Source: Neospora caninum Liverpool (taxonomy: Eukaryota > Apicomplexa > Conoidasida > Eucoccidiorida > Sarcocystidae). Taken from it: 64,000 nt of DNA. Of the stretch, positions 50,201 to 61,287 are shown piece by piece (positions within the stretch are counted from its first letter, which is position 1; every line of letters starts with the position of its first letter). The translations under genes were made by a program, and so were the position numbers. The notes beneath the pieces were generated by a model. The model saw only the letters and a program-made list of their open reading frames with translations, did not search any database and had not been told where the DNA came from. The stretch is taken from contig NC_018396.1 of assembly GCF_000208865.1 (NCBI RefSeq), positions 1,698,630 through 1,762,629 of the forward strand, given 5' to 3'.

Positions 50201-51319
50201 TTCCTGTCGCGCGTCCTCCGCGCCGCCACACGCGTCGCCAGAAGCGCTCTCTCTGCCGTTGCTCCTGCTTCGGCTGCAGCATCTGGTCGCCTCCTCACTG
50301 CGCGCGGTGCCTCGCTCCTCTTTCTCGAGTTCTCCTTCATCTGCCGCCTCTCTCTGCTCAGTCTCGGCCGCCAGCCGTTCCGCCGTCGGGTTTGTCGCTG
50401 CCCGCGTGACGTCCGCGCTTGACTGTCTCCCCTCGGCCTCCTTCGCGTCCTCATCCGCGGCTCCAGGGAGGGGCGCGCCTGCCTCCCGACCTGTTACACC
50501 GCCTTCTTTCCTCTTCTCTCTGCCTCGCACTTCCACTCTCCCTTCGTCCCTCTCTCCTCGCGCGAGTTTCGTCCTGAACGACGCAAACCGCTCCCGCGAC
50601 GCAGGAAAGATACCGGCGGGGCGGAACCCGTCAGTCAGCTGGCTCCGAACGGTTGAACTTTGCTTCTTCCTCTCTCTGTGGATGTCGCCCGTCTGTGTTG
50701 CACTGCTTCGGTCAACACCACGCGTTTCGTGTCCAGCTCCACGGCCCTCCAAGGAAACCTCGTCCATCGTCTGCGCCTCCGAGGCTCCGGATGATCCTGA
50801 AAAGCCGAGCACACAGCCGAGGCTGTCGAAGCCTGTACGTGAACGGCCTTTCAGACAGTCCCCGTGAGGCGCGCTCTCGCGTTCCGCGTCTTCGTCCGCT
50901 CGTCCACCTTGCTCTTTGGTGGATTCTGTCTCTTTGCTTTCCTTCCCATCCTGGCACCTGCTCAGGGCTCCCGCGTCGTCCGCCCATTCTGTTCGTTCTC
51001 CTTTACCATCCTGGCCCCGCGGGAGGTCGGCAACCGAGCCCTTTCGCGCCTTTCCGGCTGTCTCGTCACCTCGCTGGCTGTCGTCACCTTCATCGCCAAT
51101 TCCTGTTTCGTTACCTGCGGAATTCCTCGCGGCTCGGATGCGGCCCTCAGCTGACGCTGCAGCGCCGGGACTCTCGCACAGCCGATCCCTGGAATGCCTT
51201 ACGGCGCCGAGAGAACCTGCGAGCGTTCGCTGACGGTCTTCCTGCTTGACTCGAGCGCCGAACGCAGCGGCGCCTGTTGGGGGTTGCAAACGCGCGGCCG
51301 GCGAGGCGGCAGAATCCAT
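47215..51319 (-). CDS. SETD9-like SET-domain protein with large insertion
   Basis: Three exons: 51319-49871, 49415-48290 and 47606-47215; introns 49870-49416 (GCT|GTATGT ... GGTCAG|CAA) and 48289-47607 (CCCG|GTACGC ... CTCTCAG|GG). All are in phase; 988 residues. The ATG is at 51319. The first about 460 residues are highly charged disorder. The SET-like blocks are: GVEWTRELIAVAKEQ just before exon 2; GVGRGLFLQGDLPGCLCSLW (SET-N, compare GxGVFVTRGLxPKGxxVSMYPG in SETD9); then about 280 Arg/Glu/Gly-rich residues; then GGFRLLCFRGDVVLSAYND (SETD9 FIFRCLDGVLIDGND); NPGIEPASHLSPAF where SETD9 has NPLAVGQYVNN; and HGFFDINQDNIPCIVVSATADV. The Asn-rich cofactor motif and the C-terminal GEEL-Tyr motif are not conserved. 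Methyltransferase activity is therefore doubtful. The family link is by pattern recognition only. Confidence 0.72.
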
Positions 51320-53626
51320 CAGCGGAGCCTAGGAAGGCGAAGACGCAGGGGAGGGCGGTCCGCACGTTGCTGCCGCATGAGGGCAACTTAGACGAAGAAC
51401 CCGAGGAGGGGGGGGGCTACACGGAGGAACGACGGCTGTGCAGTGCTCTGTACACAGTGCATGCATATGAAGATATGCACATATATATGCGTTACTACAT
51501 AAATAGATATAAAGAAGCAAGGCAGCCGCGTACACAGCTCTGCCCACCGCGTGAGGCGCGTTGTGCGGCGAAATCGCGAGAGTCACGGTAAAGGAGGCAG
51601 CACGCAAGAGGTCTCAGAGAGGCGCGCCGAAATTGAGCCGAGTGGCCCAAGTCGCGCACGCGAGAGCAGGCAGAAAGGCGGGGAATCTTCGGGGAAGAGC
51701 TGTGTATCGCGAAACACAGAGAAGGAGTCTGAAGCGATGACTGGGAACTCGACCGGGAACCAGGGAGGGTGGCGGGCTAGGGGCCAACCAGATCCGATTT
51801 GATTTCAAACGGAGGCAGGGCTGCAGACGTGCACGGTTTTAGAGCACAAACAACTGGGCAAACAGCCTCGCAATGTGTGCGAGAAACTTGTGCTTACCAA
51901 CGGTTTTTGAATCGTCCTTGGGGCGTTGACGTTCTTCGTTCAAGGAGGAGGGCCGAAAAAGGGATGAGTGGTTCTCCGTCACATACACCTTTCTGTCCTG
52001 TGCAGTCAAGTGCTGGTTCGGCACGGTTTTCTCTGCACCGTGCAGCGGCTTTTTCCCGCGTTGCCACCGATTTCGCGCGATTCTTCCCGCTATACACCCT
52101 CCCGCTCCCCCGCTCGTGGAGGGGTAGAGACAGGCTAACGAACGCTCGAGACGCGAAACGGCGAGAAAACGCGAGTCAAGGGTCCAGTTCTTTAGCAAGT
52201 TGCAGTCGGGGAAAAGATGCTTTCCTCTCTTGCGTCTTGTCCAAAAATGCGTCTCAGAAAGTGTGCCGATGTCTCGAGCAAGTCTAGCGAGTCGTTGCCA
52301 GGCGGTACAAATGCACCACGAGACAGTAAACCACCTCTCATGTCTGCTAAAGGCCGGCTCCTTTTCTCAGAGACGGAACAAATTGCCGCCAACACTTTTC
52401 CCACGACCGGAAACGGACTGGCGTGTCTCGTCCCCTTTTCTCGTTGTGTTGCAGTGCATCTCTGTTCACACCCTGACACGGCGCAAGAACACCAAGCGCA
52501 GGACGGCGGCCCAACTGAAATGGCCTCGCCGCGGCAAATCGACCGTCGCGCCTTCCGTCGTTGACACAGAGGACACGCGATTTGCAGTTTCGCGGTCGCC
52601 AGCGGATGCCTGCTGACGCAAGATATCCACAGTCACTTTTGTGAGAATCATCTCGCTTTTGGTCGGAAGAATGTGACACGCGAGACGCGAGGTTTTAGGA
52701 GATATCCTACACACGCGCTAGCCCCTTGCTTTTTGGCACGCGGGTTTAGGCCATTCTCGAGATGGTGAGGAACCGGACGCGGCGACGGGGAAATCCACGG
52801 CTCGGATAGAAGGAAAATGTCTCTTTTCCCGTGCGTCGTGGCTTTCCGAAACGGCTCCTTCTAGGTCACCTTTTCTGGGGAACTACCGACGCTCTTTTTG
52901 TTGCTGTTTGCAGTCCTGAGCCGTGTGTCGCCGGCGTCCCCACGTCTCTCCCTCGTCGTGAGCGGCGAGGATGTGCGAATTAGGCGGCTTTTGTTCTTTC
53001 CCCGTCTTGTCCTTGTGCTTCGAGAGGCTGTGTCTGTGTGACCAAAGACGCGTGCCTTCTTTGTGTGGTTTTGAGCACTTTCAGGAAAGTGTCCATGTTT
53101 CCTTGCGCCGTATCTGCTGCAAAACTCACCACGCGCAGAGTACTCTGTGGATGGCACGGTGCTCTGATGTTCAGATCGCAGCTTATGCCTTGAGATGAGT
53201 GGATACTTTTGTTTTTGTTAGCCTGTCAAACTTCTACTCCTTTGTCTCCATTGTGCATGTCACGGCGGTATTCCTGTGCACATGCGTCTGACTTTCCTCA
53301 GCCGTGCGACGGTCCATTCGGTTCTTTCCGCACATTCGGCCGAACGTGGAGATGAGGGAATGCAGCAGGTTGGTGTTCGTGCGTGACTCCTGGCGAAAGT
53401 ACAAGCTGTTCCGTTTCTCGCAAAAAGAGGGGGGAATGAATGCACTGTAGCATGAGCCGTTCTTTTCTTGCTAGAAAGCCAGGGAACGACCGCGGCGCCT
53501 CCGCTTGGAAGGGCGGTCGCTGTTCCTCGTTCATTTTCAGTCCTTCACCGTTTTCCCGTTGTAGCCGCATTGCTACCTTCAATGCGACGGCGATCGCCAC
53601 GTAGCTCTTGATTCCCAGTCTAGACG
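51320..53626. other. 2.3 kb gap between divergent genes
   Basis: Should contain the promoters of the SETD9-like gene (minus) and of the small gene at 53627 (plus). A short AT-rich patch lies at about 51478-51513. No gene is supported; open frames are short or start at GTG. Confidence 0.45.
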
Positions 53627-54343
53627 ATGCTCACTACGGTTCTGGCTGTCAGTGCAGCGGTTGTAGCGATCCAGAAGAAATTCCGGGGAACTGAACAGGC
53701 AACCGATCACAGTCCACCGGTTTCCGTCGAAGAGCCTGCGTCGGCGGTGTTGCCGCAGTCGCCTTCATCTTTGACTGCCTCGGGGTCAGGAGAGATCGCG
53801 GCGACATCGCTTTTTTCGGCAGCCCCCCGCCGTGGCCGGAAACGTGCTTCACTGCCAGTCAAGTTGAGCAGGGAGACGCTTAAGAGTGTGCATTCGCAAG
53901 ACCGAGATGCATGGGGGTATTTGTCCTACTCTGCCCCAACAAGCAACCCCCTTCGCCAGAGAGCGAACTCGTATCCCCCGGAGGTGCCCAGTTATGCGAT
54001 CCGACGCCAGACAGCACCTCAGCGCTCTTTCTGTACACCTGACGCCTTTCTCGAGATGAACCATGAAGATGAACTACGCAGTAGAGAGCTTTCAGATAAA
54101 GAAGGGGGTTGTGTCGGGAAAAAAGCCGTAGTCATACGGGGGAAAACGGAGCGCTTCAATGATCAACAGGTGCCTTGCCGCGTCCGCAAAAAAGGTCTAT
54201 TCGCTGAAACAACGGCAGGCCGAAGCCGTTGGTACCCTACCGGTCGATGTGTTCAGAAGCATTTCGGAAGCGGAGAACTGAGGCAAGACAGCCGGGACAC
54301 GAGCTCCACGAGAAACGGGCCGAACCTAGGAAATTTGTTGTAG
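53627..54343 (+). CDS. Hypothetical protein with hydrophobic N-terminus
   Basis: A 238-codon single-exon frame from an ATG at 53627. The first about 15 residues (MLTTVLAVSAAVVAI) are hydrophobic and followed by lysines, so they may be a signal-anchor or signal peptide. The rest is polar and basic, Ser/Pro/Arg-rich (RRGRKRASLPVKLS), with no domain I recognise. The coding quality is moderate; a spliced form using the CAACAG|GTGCCT donor near 54171 is possible. It could also be the last exon of a longer gene. Confidence 0.48.
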   Translation: MLTTVLAVSAAVVAIQKKFRGTEQATDHSPPVSVEEPASAVLPQSPSSLTASGSGEIAATSLFSAAPRRGRKRASLPVKLSRETLKSVHSQDRDAWGYLSYSAPTSNPLRQRANSYPPEVPSYAIRRQTAPQRSFCTPDAFLEMNHEDELRSRELSDKEGGCVGKKAVVIRGKTERFNDQQVPCRVRKKGLFAETTAGRSRWYPTGRCVQKHFGSGELRQDSRDTSSTRNGPNLGNLL

Positions 54344-55126
54344 TCTCTGTGCACTGCAGCTTATCTCGTCCCTTCACGGTAGAATACACAGGAACTCAGA
54401 GCAAGCAGCCGAGGTGAAATGCGAGTAGGCAAAGTATGCGCACATGTATGACAAAACCGAATCTTGAGCCACAACATGGCGTCGTTCATCTTTTTTCCCA
54501 TCGCCAATAAACAGAAAAGCCTTCTTTCATGTTGGCAGGAAACCATTATGACCATTCCTGTTCTATTCGAAACAAAACTCTGCCAGTGCCTATTTGCGCA
54601 CGCGGTGTCACCATAGAATTATTTTTATGTTTACGATGGTATGCGCAAGTCCGGTTCCCTTGTACTATATGCTAGAAATTCATTTGAATATCCTCGCGTT
54701 GGCGAAATCAATGGTAATGTATTTTTTCTTTTTTCTGAAAGCCTCATGTTTTGTGTCACCTGTTACGCTTCCATGGAGCATCCAACACAACGAGCTCAGA
54801 CAGCGCTCGTGCGGCCAGCATTATAGGCCGTTTTTTGCCTCCACCTGGATATGTAGAGATACATACTCAGCGAAAATCAGGAGCACGCAGACGTAATATA
54901 TAAGGCAGTGTGATTTATCCGGAGACAGAGACGAGTTCTGTGAGGCAAGCGCAATTTTGAGGATAGTTTACGCAGCTACGATAGATATGAAACTACTCCG
55001 GCGATCACCACGCGCCGGCAGAATTGTGTAGACCCCTCAGCAACGTTTCCGGTGTTCGGCATGTTTGCCGGGGGCCCGTTGTGCAGCCCAGAACGGGAAA
55101 TGCACAGAAAAGATAGCAGATCGTCT
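54344..55126. other. Gap right of the hypothetical gene
   Basis: AT-richer sequence, presumably 3' UTRs of convergent units. No gene or repeat found. Confidence 0.4.
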
Positions 55127-55730
55127 TCAGAAGTAGGGAGGCAACAGAGGAAAAAACGGAATACTAGACGAACATTCTTTCCGCAGATTTACAGAAAGAT
55201 CCTCTTGTCTGGACTTTCCCCAATTCCCCATGCCGTCTGCAGTTTGCTCCGGAAGAGAGACACTTTGAGACATGCGTTCCGCTAGTATCTTTTCCACCAA
55301 TTCATTGAAGACCACGTTCCAAGTTACAGTGTCTTCGCAATTTTCTGACGTAGCCGGAGTGAAGACATTCAGCCGCTGCATGCAAGGGCGTGGATTTAAC
55401 TCTATAAAGGTGTAGAAGACCGGCACAATCAGTCGCTCCAGAGACGCTTGGCCCGTCAACACTTCGGCAACATTCCTCGTTTCGACGGACGCAGTAAAAC
55501 GCCAAGCGATGGCAAAACGATCCAGAGAAATTGAGACCACAGGACAGGCTTTCCTGGAAGTAAAACATCCCCAAGCAACCTTCTTTTCCGTACTTGCCAC
55601 CGCGAACGTTGAGTCACGCGAATATTTTTCGCTTTTACAGCAAGAAGGGAAAAGATTGTTAAGAGTGTCTTGGACGTTGGGGAGGCCGAGAGTAAGTTCG
55701 GTTCTGCTACGGAAATTCGCCTTACGGATC
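55127..55730 (-). CDS. Orphan coding exon(s), unknown protein
   Basis: A minus-strand frame of about 200 codons that reads like real protein: it opens with ELTLGLPNVQDTLNNLF, then SISLDRFAIAWRFTASVE, LIVPVFYTFIELNPRP and VTWNVVFNELVEKILAER, ending in a serine/proline tail at 55127. There is no ATG before the folded part; the frame is open upstream only to a TGA near 55743, so it should be entered by splicing (an AG at about 55711 is one candidate acceptor). Upstream exons would lie to the right of 55.75 kb, but I could not identify them. No family recognised. It could also be a decayed gene fragment. Confidence 0.4.
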
Positions 55731-57266
55731 AGTACTCGAACTCATGGCTGCTGTCCAGATCGGTCCTCCTCGCATGTGCCTTTCCAGGTGCCTTTTCCAA
55801 AGCAGTAGTCGATTAGACACGTAAGGGGTTCACACAAGACAGAAAATGGTCACCTCCCGAGGCTCGGCTAAAAAACCGGTGCGTCAGTGATTGGGGCTTT
55901 TGAGAACGACTTCTAGAGACAGAGAGCAGTCCCTCGCGAAAGCGTCTCTGGCGTGGAGATAATGCCAGGAGATCAAGGAGAGGAACGGAAAGGAGCGTGC
56001 ACCACTGGCGTAAAATTTTCCGCCTGGGTCACCATATCCAGCTCTCGTTCGCGCACAGCTGGGAACGCCCGCAAGCACCGGGAGTTCTGGTTGAATAGCG
56101 CGCAGCGCTAAAAGAGCAAAGCTCTTCTGGGCAAAACTTTCTCGCTAAACGAGCACAGACCAAGCCGAAACGGAGGTAAATGAATGCGATAACGTCAGGG
56201 TAACCAGCCCAGCGATCCGTGACACAATGATGCAGCGAGGTGAATCTCCGGTTTGCGGGAGACGCGAAGCGAGACTAGCTTGCACGGCCCTCTTTCCTGT
56301 AGGAGCGCATCCCCAGCTGAGGAGAGCAGCAAGAGCTCACTTGAAGCATTTGACCTGGTTCGCGTTCATCTCTTGCTCAATGTCTCCCCAGACGTATCAT
56401 AAAAGTGAATGTGCACCCAACAAGCCTTTCCTTTTCTGCCCATGCGCTCGTACGAGCTAAAGGAGGCGGAGAAAGATGCACAGAGGGAGCGGAGGCCGTC
56501 AGCTGAGAATGTTTCTGAAGCTTTGCGCGCGGAATCTATGTGCGTGGGCTTCTGTACACAGAACAGGCGAGCGCGAAATGCGCTTTCGCGTCTCTACTTT
56601 TTTCTGAATTCATGTCTCTTCCGCCCGTACATCTAGCTACCAGTATTAGAGAAGATATTTGAACTTGGATTTCCTTCTTCTCGAGCCTCGGTTCTCCCCT
56701 CCGTTCTGCGCGCAGGGAGGGCGGCCGCGCCCTTGGGGCAGCTTTCTTCAGCCCAGCCACGACCTTTGCATTTCAAATCCGTAGCTTCGTCCACTCTTAC
56801 CTTTGCAGTCGCGTTGCTTTCTTTTTTCTCCCGGCATTTGTCCAGAGACGCCCTCTGTTCGCTCCGTGCCCCGTCGTTCTTGATGGCCGCTGCGCAAAAG
56901 ACGCGCGTGCAGCTGGGACCCTGAGGGTGTGCCCCGTCCCTGCGGTCAGAAAGGAGTCTGTACAGGAAAGCATTTTTCGTCGCTCCCGGCCCAACGGCGT
57001 TGCCTGTCACCCGGACATTCCAGGCGAGGATGGGGGCGGCGGACTCTCGTTGACTGCTGTTCTCGGTTCTGGCAAGTTCACGCAGGCGAAAAAGGGAAAC
57101 CGGCACCGGGGGGGACCATCCCGGGCGCAAAAATCCGGCCTCTGCATACCCGCTGAACCTCCTTTTTCGAAGGCCGAGATACATACTCCTTTGCGGAAGA
57201 ACGGGCGGGATGCTTGGCCTTTCTGTCCTTCTGCCAGGGTGATGTGCTGCGGGACGAAATAGGAAT
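55731..57266. other. 1.5 kb upstream of the 57267 gene
   Basis: Contains the promoter and leader of the plus-strand gene at 57267 and perhaps 5' exons of the minus-strand orphan exon. A minus-strand open frame at 56633-57184 has an ATG but no domain, and lies antisense to the presumed leader; I do not call it. Confidence 0.35.
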
Positions 57267-60200
57267 ATGAACCCCCACCATCCGGGGGGGGCTGGGCCTT
57301 CCCCAGGAATGGAAGCGATGGAGACGCGCAGATCTCCCGCTTCGGGTCTTCCTGCGTCCCACCCCTCTCGGTTTCCGCCCCTCGGCCATGGACCGCACTA
57401 CGGCCACCACCCGTCACGGCCGCGAGCCGCAGGTGACACCCACGCTTCGCCGAGCTCGGGCTACTCGGTTTCTGGCGCCTACCCCGTCACTTCTTTCTCG
57501 CCGTCCCCCTCTTTCGCTTCGTCTCCATCTTCGGGAATCCAGGCGCCCAATTCCGTAGCGCGAGAGCCTGCAGCGCCTGGTGCGGTGTCGTACATGCCAG
57601 CGGGGCATTACGTTCCTCCTGCCGGGGGTTCCGTGGCTGCGCATCCCTCGTCCGTGACTTACATGCCACCTCGCGGACACGCTCCGCCTGCAGGATTCGC
57701 TTCCTACCCCTCCCCCGCTCCTGGCGGAGGTGCGTCACCCGCGTACTTTTCGACGCCGACTTCAGGTCTTCCGTCCGGCGCCTCCACGTCCACGGCCAGC
57801 TTCACGAATGAAGACAGGACTCAACAGCGCTCGCCTCACCTCGTGCACAGCGCGCCTGGAAACCACGCAGATCAGCAACGTCAGCCAGGAACTGTGTCTC
57901 CACGCCCTACACATATCCAGGCCTCGTCCACGCACTACCACGTTAGACCGTCTCTGCCGCCCTCGTCTTCTCACGCTCGTCCCTCGGCCCCGCAGGTGCA
58001 TGCAGCGTCCGGCTACGGCGGGGCGCCGGGAGCCTCTTTCTTCCCTCTCTCTTCGCCTGATGTGCGCTTCCCTGCTCGGCCGTTCCGCCAGGAGGACGCC
58101 TCGGCTCCGACCACGCACGCGAACGGGTCGGCCTTCGCTGTCAACGGGACGACTTCGCCCTACGGCCAGCGCGCGGGAACGCCCGGGGAAACCGGAAGCC
58201 CTCAGTTCTTCGCGTCTGTCGCGCCCAGTCCGTCTCCTCAAGGCCCACCGGGCGCCGCGCCTTTGGAGTCTGCCGCGCAGCAGATGCCGACGTCGAACTC
58301 AACCGGAAGGAATGCGTCGCCCGTGCATGCGCCCGCGTTCTACCCTCCGTCCAGTTCCCCGTCGTTCCCGCAAAACTCCGCGGCGGGTGCCGGGTTTGGG
58401 TCTGCCGCCGACTTGAACCCCCACGGGCGCGGCCTGACCCCGGCAGGCGCCCAGAGCCGAGCCCACGGCGCTTCGGTTCCTGCTTCGGAAGCCGGCGCAG
58501 TGCATGCGTGCTTCGGGACTCCCCTCCAGCGTCGGGCCTCCTCGCCCCTCCAGGAGGTTCTTGTGTATCGGGCCTCCGGCGCCGGGATGCAAAGCGGCGA
58601 GTTCTCGCAGCTTCCAGGTGCCGTCACGGGGTCGGGTTCCCAAGTGCACGGCGCGGCCCCACAGTCCCCGTACGCCCCGAAGTTTGGGCCCTGGCCACAT
58701 GGCGCGGTCTCCGTCTCCCCGGGCCAGAAGGCCCAGCCTCAGGACCCGCGAGGCGTCAAGCCGGGAGGCGCTAGAAGCTTCGGCGGGGACTCACGACCTG
58801 AAGACATTCCTCACGCTGGACGCTCCGGAGGCGTGCGCACGCCTGGACTCGACAGCGCAGCGAGTTCGGCCTTCTCCGGCTACAGTTCGGCAGGGGGTTC
58901 CGCGTCTCAGTCGTCCTTTTCGCGGGCGCCGTCGCCGGGGAACGAGGGGCGAAACGGGTCTCCGATCAAGGCTGGCCCTCCTGGGTCTGCACGCCCGTCC
59001 GCGCGGGGGTCTCAGACGGCTGCTCCACTCGCGGAAGGTGCGCGTCTTTTGCCGCCGAGCGGCCGAGAGAACCCGTCAGGGCGAGGCGGACAGAGCGCGG
59101 GTTCCGAAACGGCGGGAGCGTCCGCGTCTCTGCACGCTCGGCCTCTGGCGTCCAGCGAAGGCGGCACGGCAGGCGCGCCGCCCACTTCTCGAGATGCAGC
59201 CGCTGCCTTTCTCCCTACCATGAACGCGCCAAGACCCGGCGGCGCGGGCGGCACTTCGAGGCCGTCGCCGCCTCCCAAAGGACCAGCGTCGGCTTTGGGG
59301 CGAGAAGGCGACGTCGCGGGCGGGGGGGTTGCTCCGTCGGCCAGTGGAGGACAGGGCCGACAGTTGCTGAAGACGCTGAACTTCTCAAAGACGCTCTTTG
59401 TCACCGAGTCCTTCACCGAGAAGAAGTTGAACGTAGCAAGCAACACGTTGCGGAAAAACTACGAAAACTTTGTTCTGTTGAGAAACAAAAACGCCATTGT
59501 CATTCCAGGTAAGAGCGAAAGCCGCGTCCCTCTCGAAAAACGCGGTGCTTCCGATCAATCGGACTCGGGGGCACGAAAGTTCGGACCCTCCGCACGGCCG
59601 CGCGGAGAGACACCAGAGAAAATGTGGATTTCGCAGCCGCGTGGGGTTTCCCGTAGCGTGTAGGTGAAAGAAGCCGGCTGCGTGTTTTTTTTTGTCGGCC
59701 ATTTTGGCGTTTCCCCGTTTCCCTCGGGCGAGGCAGAAGACGGACGTGACGGATTGCCTTCGGGTTGTGCGTGTGTCAGGTCCGAAGAAAACCAAGGACC
59801 ACCCCAGGGGAACCATTGTCGCATACAACAGTGGCTACATTGTGGCTGCGGCAACCCGGGAACAGTTCGTAGGCATGAATTTGTCACCTGCCTGCGCCGA
59901 CTCCGGAGGTTCCAAGAAAGGTGGCGTGGTCCCCCCAGCGACGGCGCCGCCAAGCAAGGAGATGAGTTCCGTCCTCGTGGCGCCGTCGGTGCAAACGAAT
60001 GCGCCGATTTACGCCGACTGGATTCGCAAGAAGTTTCGTTCGCACGAGGCAGAGCCTCTGTGCCGGAGCAACGGCTTCACGCGCCCGCTGACAGTGATGG
60101 CCCGGGCCGATATCGATCCTCCCTACGAGGTCTTCCTGGAAGAGCTGCGGGATTTCCTCTTCCTCCACTTCCCGCACTGGCTGGTCGCCTACGATCCGGA

Positions 60201-61287
60201 GGTGTCTCCGTGCCTCGTCGTCTCCAAGGCGAACCCGAGTTTGACGGGACCGTCGCCGCTTGCGAAGCCGTCTTCCCTGAAGCGCAACGCGTCCCCGAAG
60301 GACGCCGCGGCGGACGAGGACGGAGAGGCCAGTGCAGCAGCGGTCGCGGCAGGGAGGAAGAAGGGAGAAACGGCGGCGGAAGGGCCAGCGCGCACGCATC
60401 GGGGCGAGGCTGTCTCCTCGGTGTTGCCTCGGGGCTCGAACCCCGGAGGACTGCTTTGGGGGGCGTCTGGGAGTCCGTTTTCTTGCCGTCGCAAACGCCC
60501 GTTTTCGGCGGTTTCGGGTTCTCCAGGAGGGGTCAGCCCCTTCAGCGCCGAAGTCGAAAACGTCTCGGCGCTGTGGGGAGTGAACGCCACGCAGTTGTTT
60601 TTTCCTCACCTTCCGTCCCACGTCCATCTGTGGCCGCCGGAAGAGAAAATTGACGTGTGGAAGCGACGGGACGAAGAGGCCCGCGCAGAAAACCGGAGCT
60701 ATCTTCAGTGCAAGTTCGTCATCGGGGCACGGCACGTGATCGCCCACGGCCTAAAGAGCCAGCAAGACGTGCACGCAGCGATGACCGAGTTCTGGCCGAT
60801 CCTCCGTTTTTTCATTGCGCCTTCGCAGCTCCGCTTCCGGACTCCGGTCACCTCCTCGGCCGACGGACTCCTCGGCGAGGACGCCGGCACGGCCGGGAGT
60901 CAAAAGGGACCGATGCGTGGCCTGCGGAGTCTCGGCGAGGACGAGGCCGGGAGGCCAGAAGACGACCTCTCTGTGGCGGGAGAGACCGTGAAAAACATGT
61001 TTGGTGAGCTGCGCAAGCGGCCTCGCGGAGGCGCTGGCAAGCTGCCTGGGACCCCGCCGTCGCAACCTGCAGCGTCGCCGTCTCCGGGCTTTGCGCGTGG
61101 CGAGCGAGGCAGCGAGAGAGCAAACGTGCCCCGGCCAAACTCGCCTGCGGCACACACCGGCGCGCGGAAACTGGGCGACGCGTCTTGGCCCCCCGCGGGG
61201 CATCCGCCCAGCGACGAGTCTGTCAGTCTTCAGCCGGCGGTGCGCGCCGAGTGGAGCTCCGTGCATCTGACTCCGACGGCTCTGTAG
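57267..61287 (+). CDS. Large two-exon protein, disordered N-half and conserved-looking C-half
   Basis: Exon 1 57267-59508, exon 2 59780-61287; intron 59509-59779 (CCAG|GTAAGA, GTGTCAG|GT), in phase, 1,249 residues. The first about 700 residues are Ser/Pro/Gly/Ala-rich with repeated YMP and SPSP motifs and many His-Pro pairs, clearly disordered. A folded region begins just before the intron (LLKTLNFSKTLFVTESFTE, RKNYENFVLLRNKNAIVIPG) and runs on in exon 2 (GTIVAYNSGYIVAAATREQF, IYADWIRKKF, FLEELRDFLFLHFPHWLVAYDPE). After a Lys/Ala-rich linker a second folded block follows (WGVNATQLFFPHLPSHVHLW, YLQCKFVIGARHVIAHGL, EFWPILRFFIAPSQLRF). The tail is disordered. I do not recognise the domain; the layout suggests a scaffold or nuclear regulatory protein. 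The gene model is strong, the function unknown. Confidence 0.85.

Noticed and set aside
48747..50867. Plus-strand frames opposite the SETD9-like gene
   Set aside because: Antisense shadows of charged low-complexity coding sequence, without domains.
56633..57184. Minus-strand 183-codon frame from an ATG
   Set aside because: No domain, biased composition, and it overlaps the presumed leader of the plus-strand gene at 57267.
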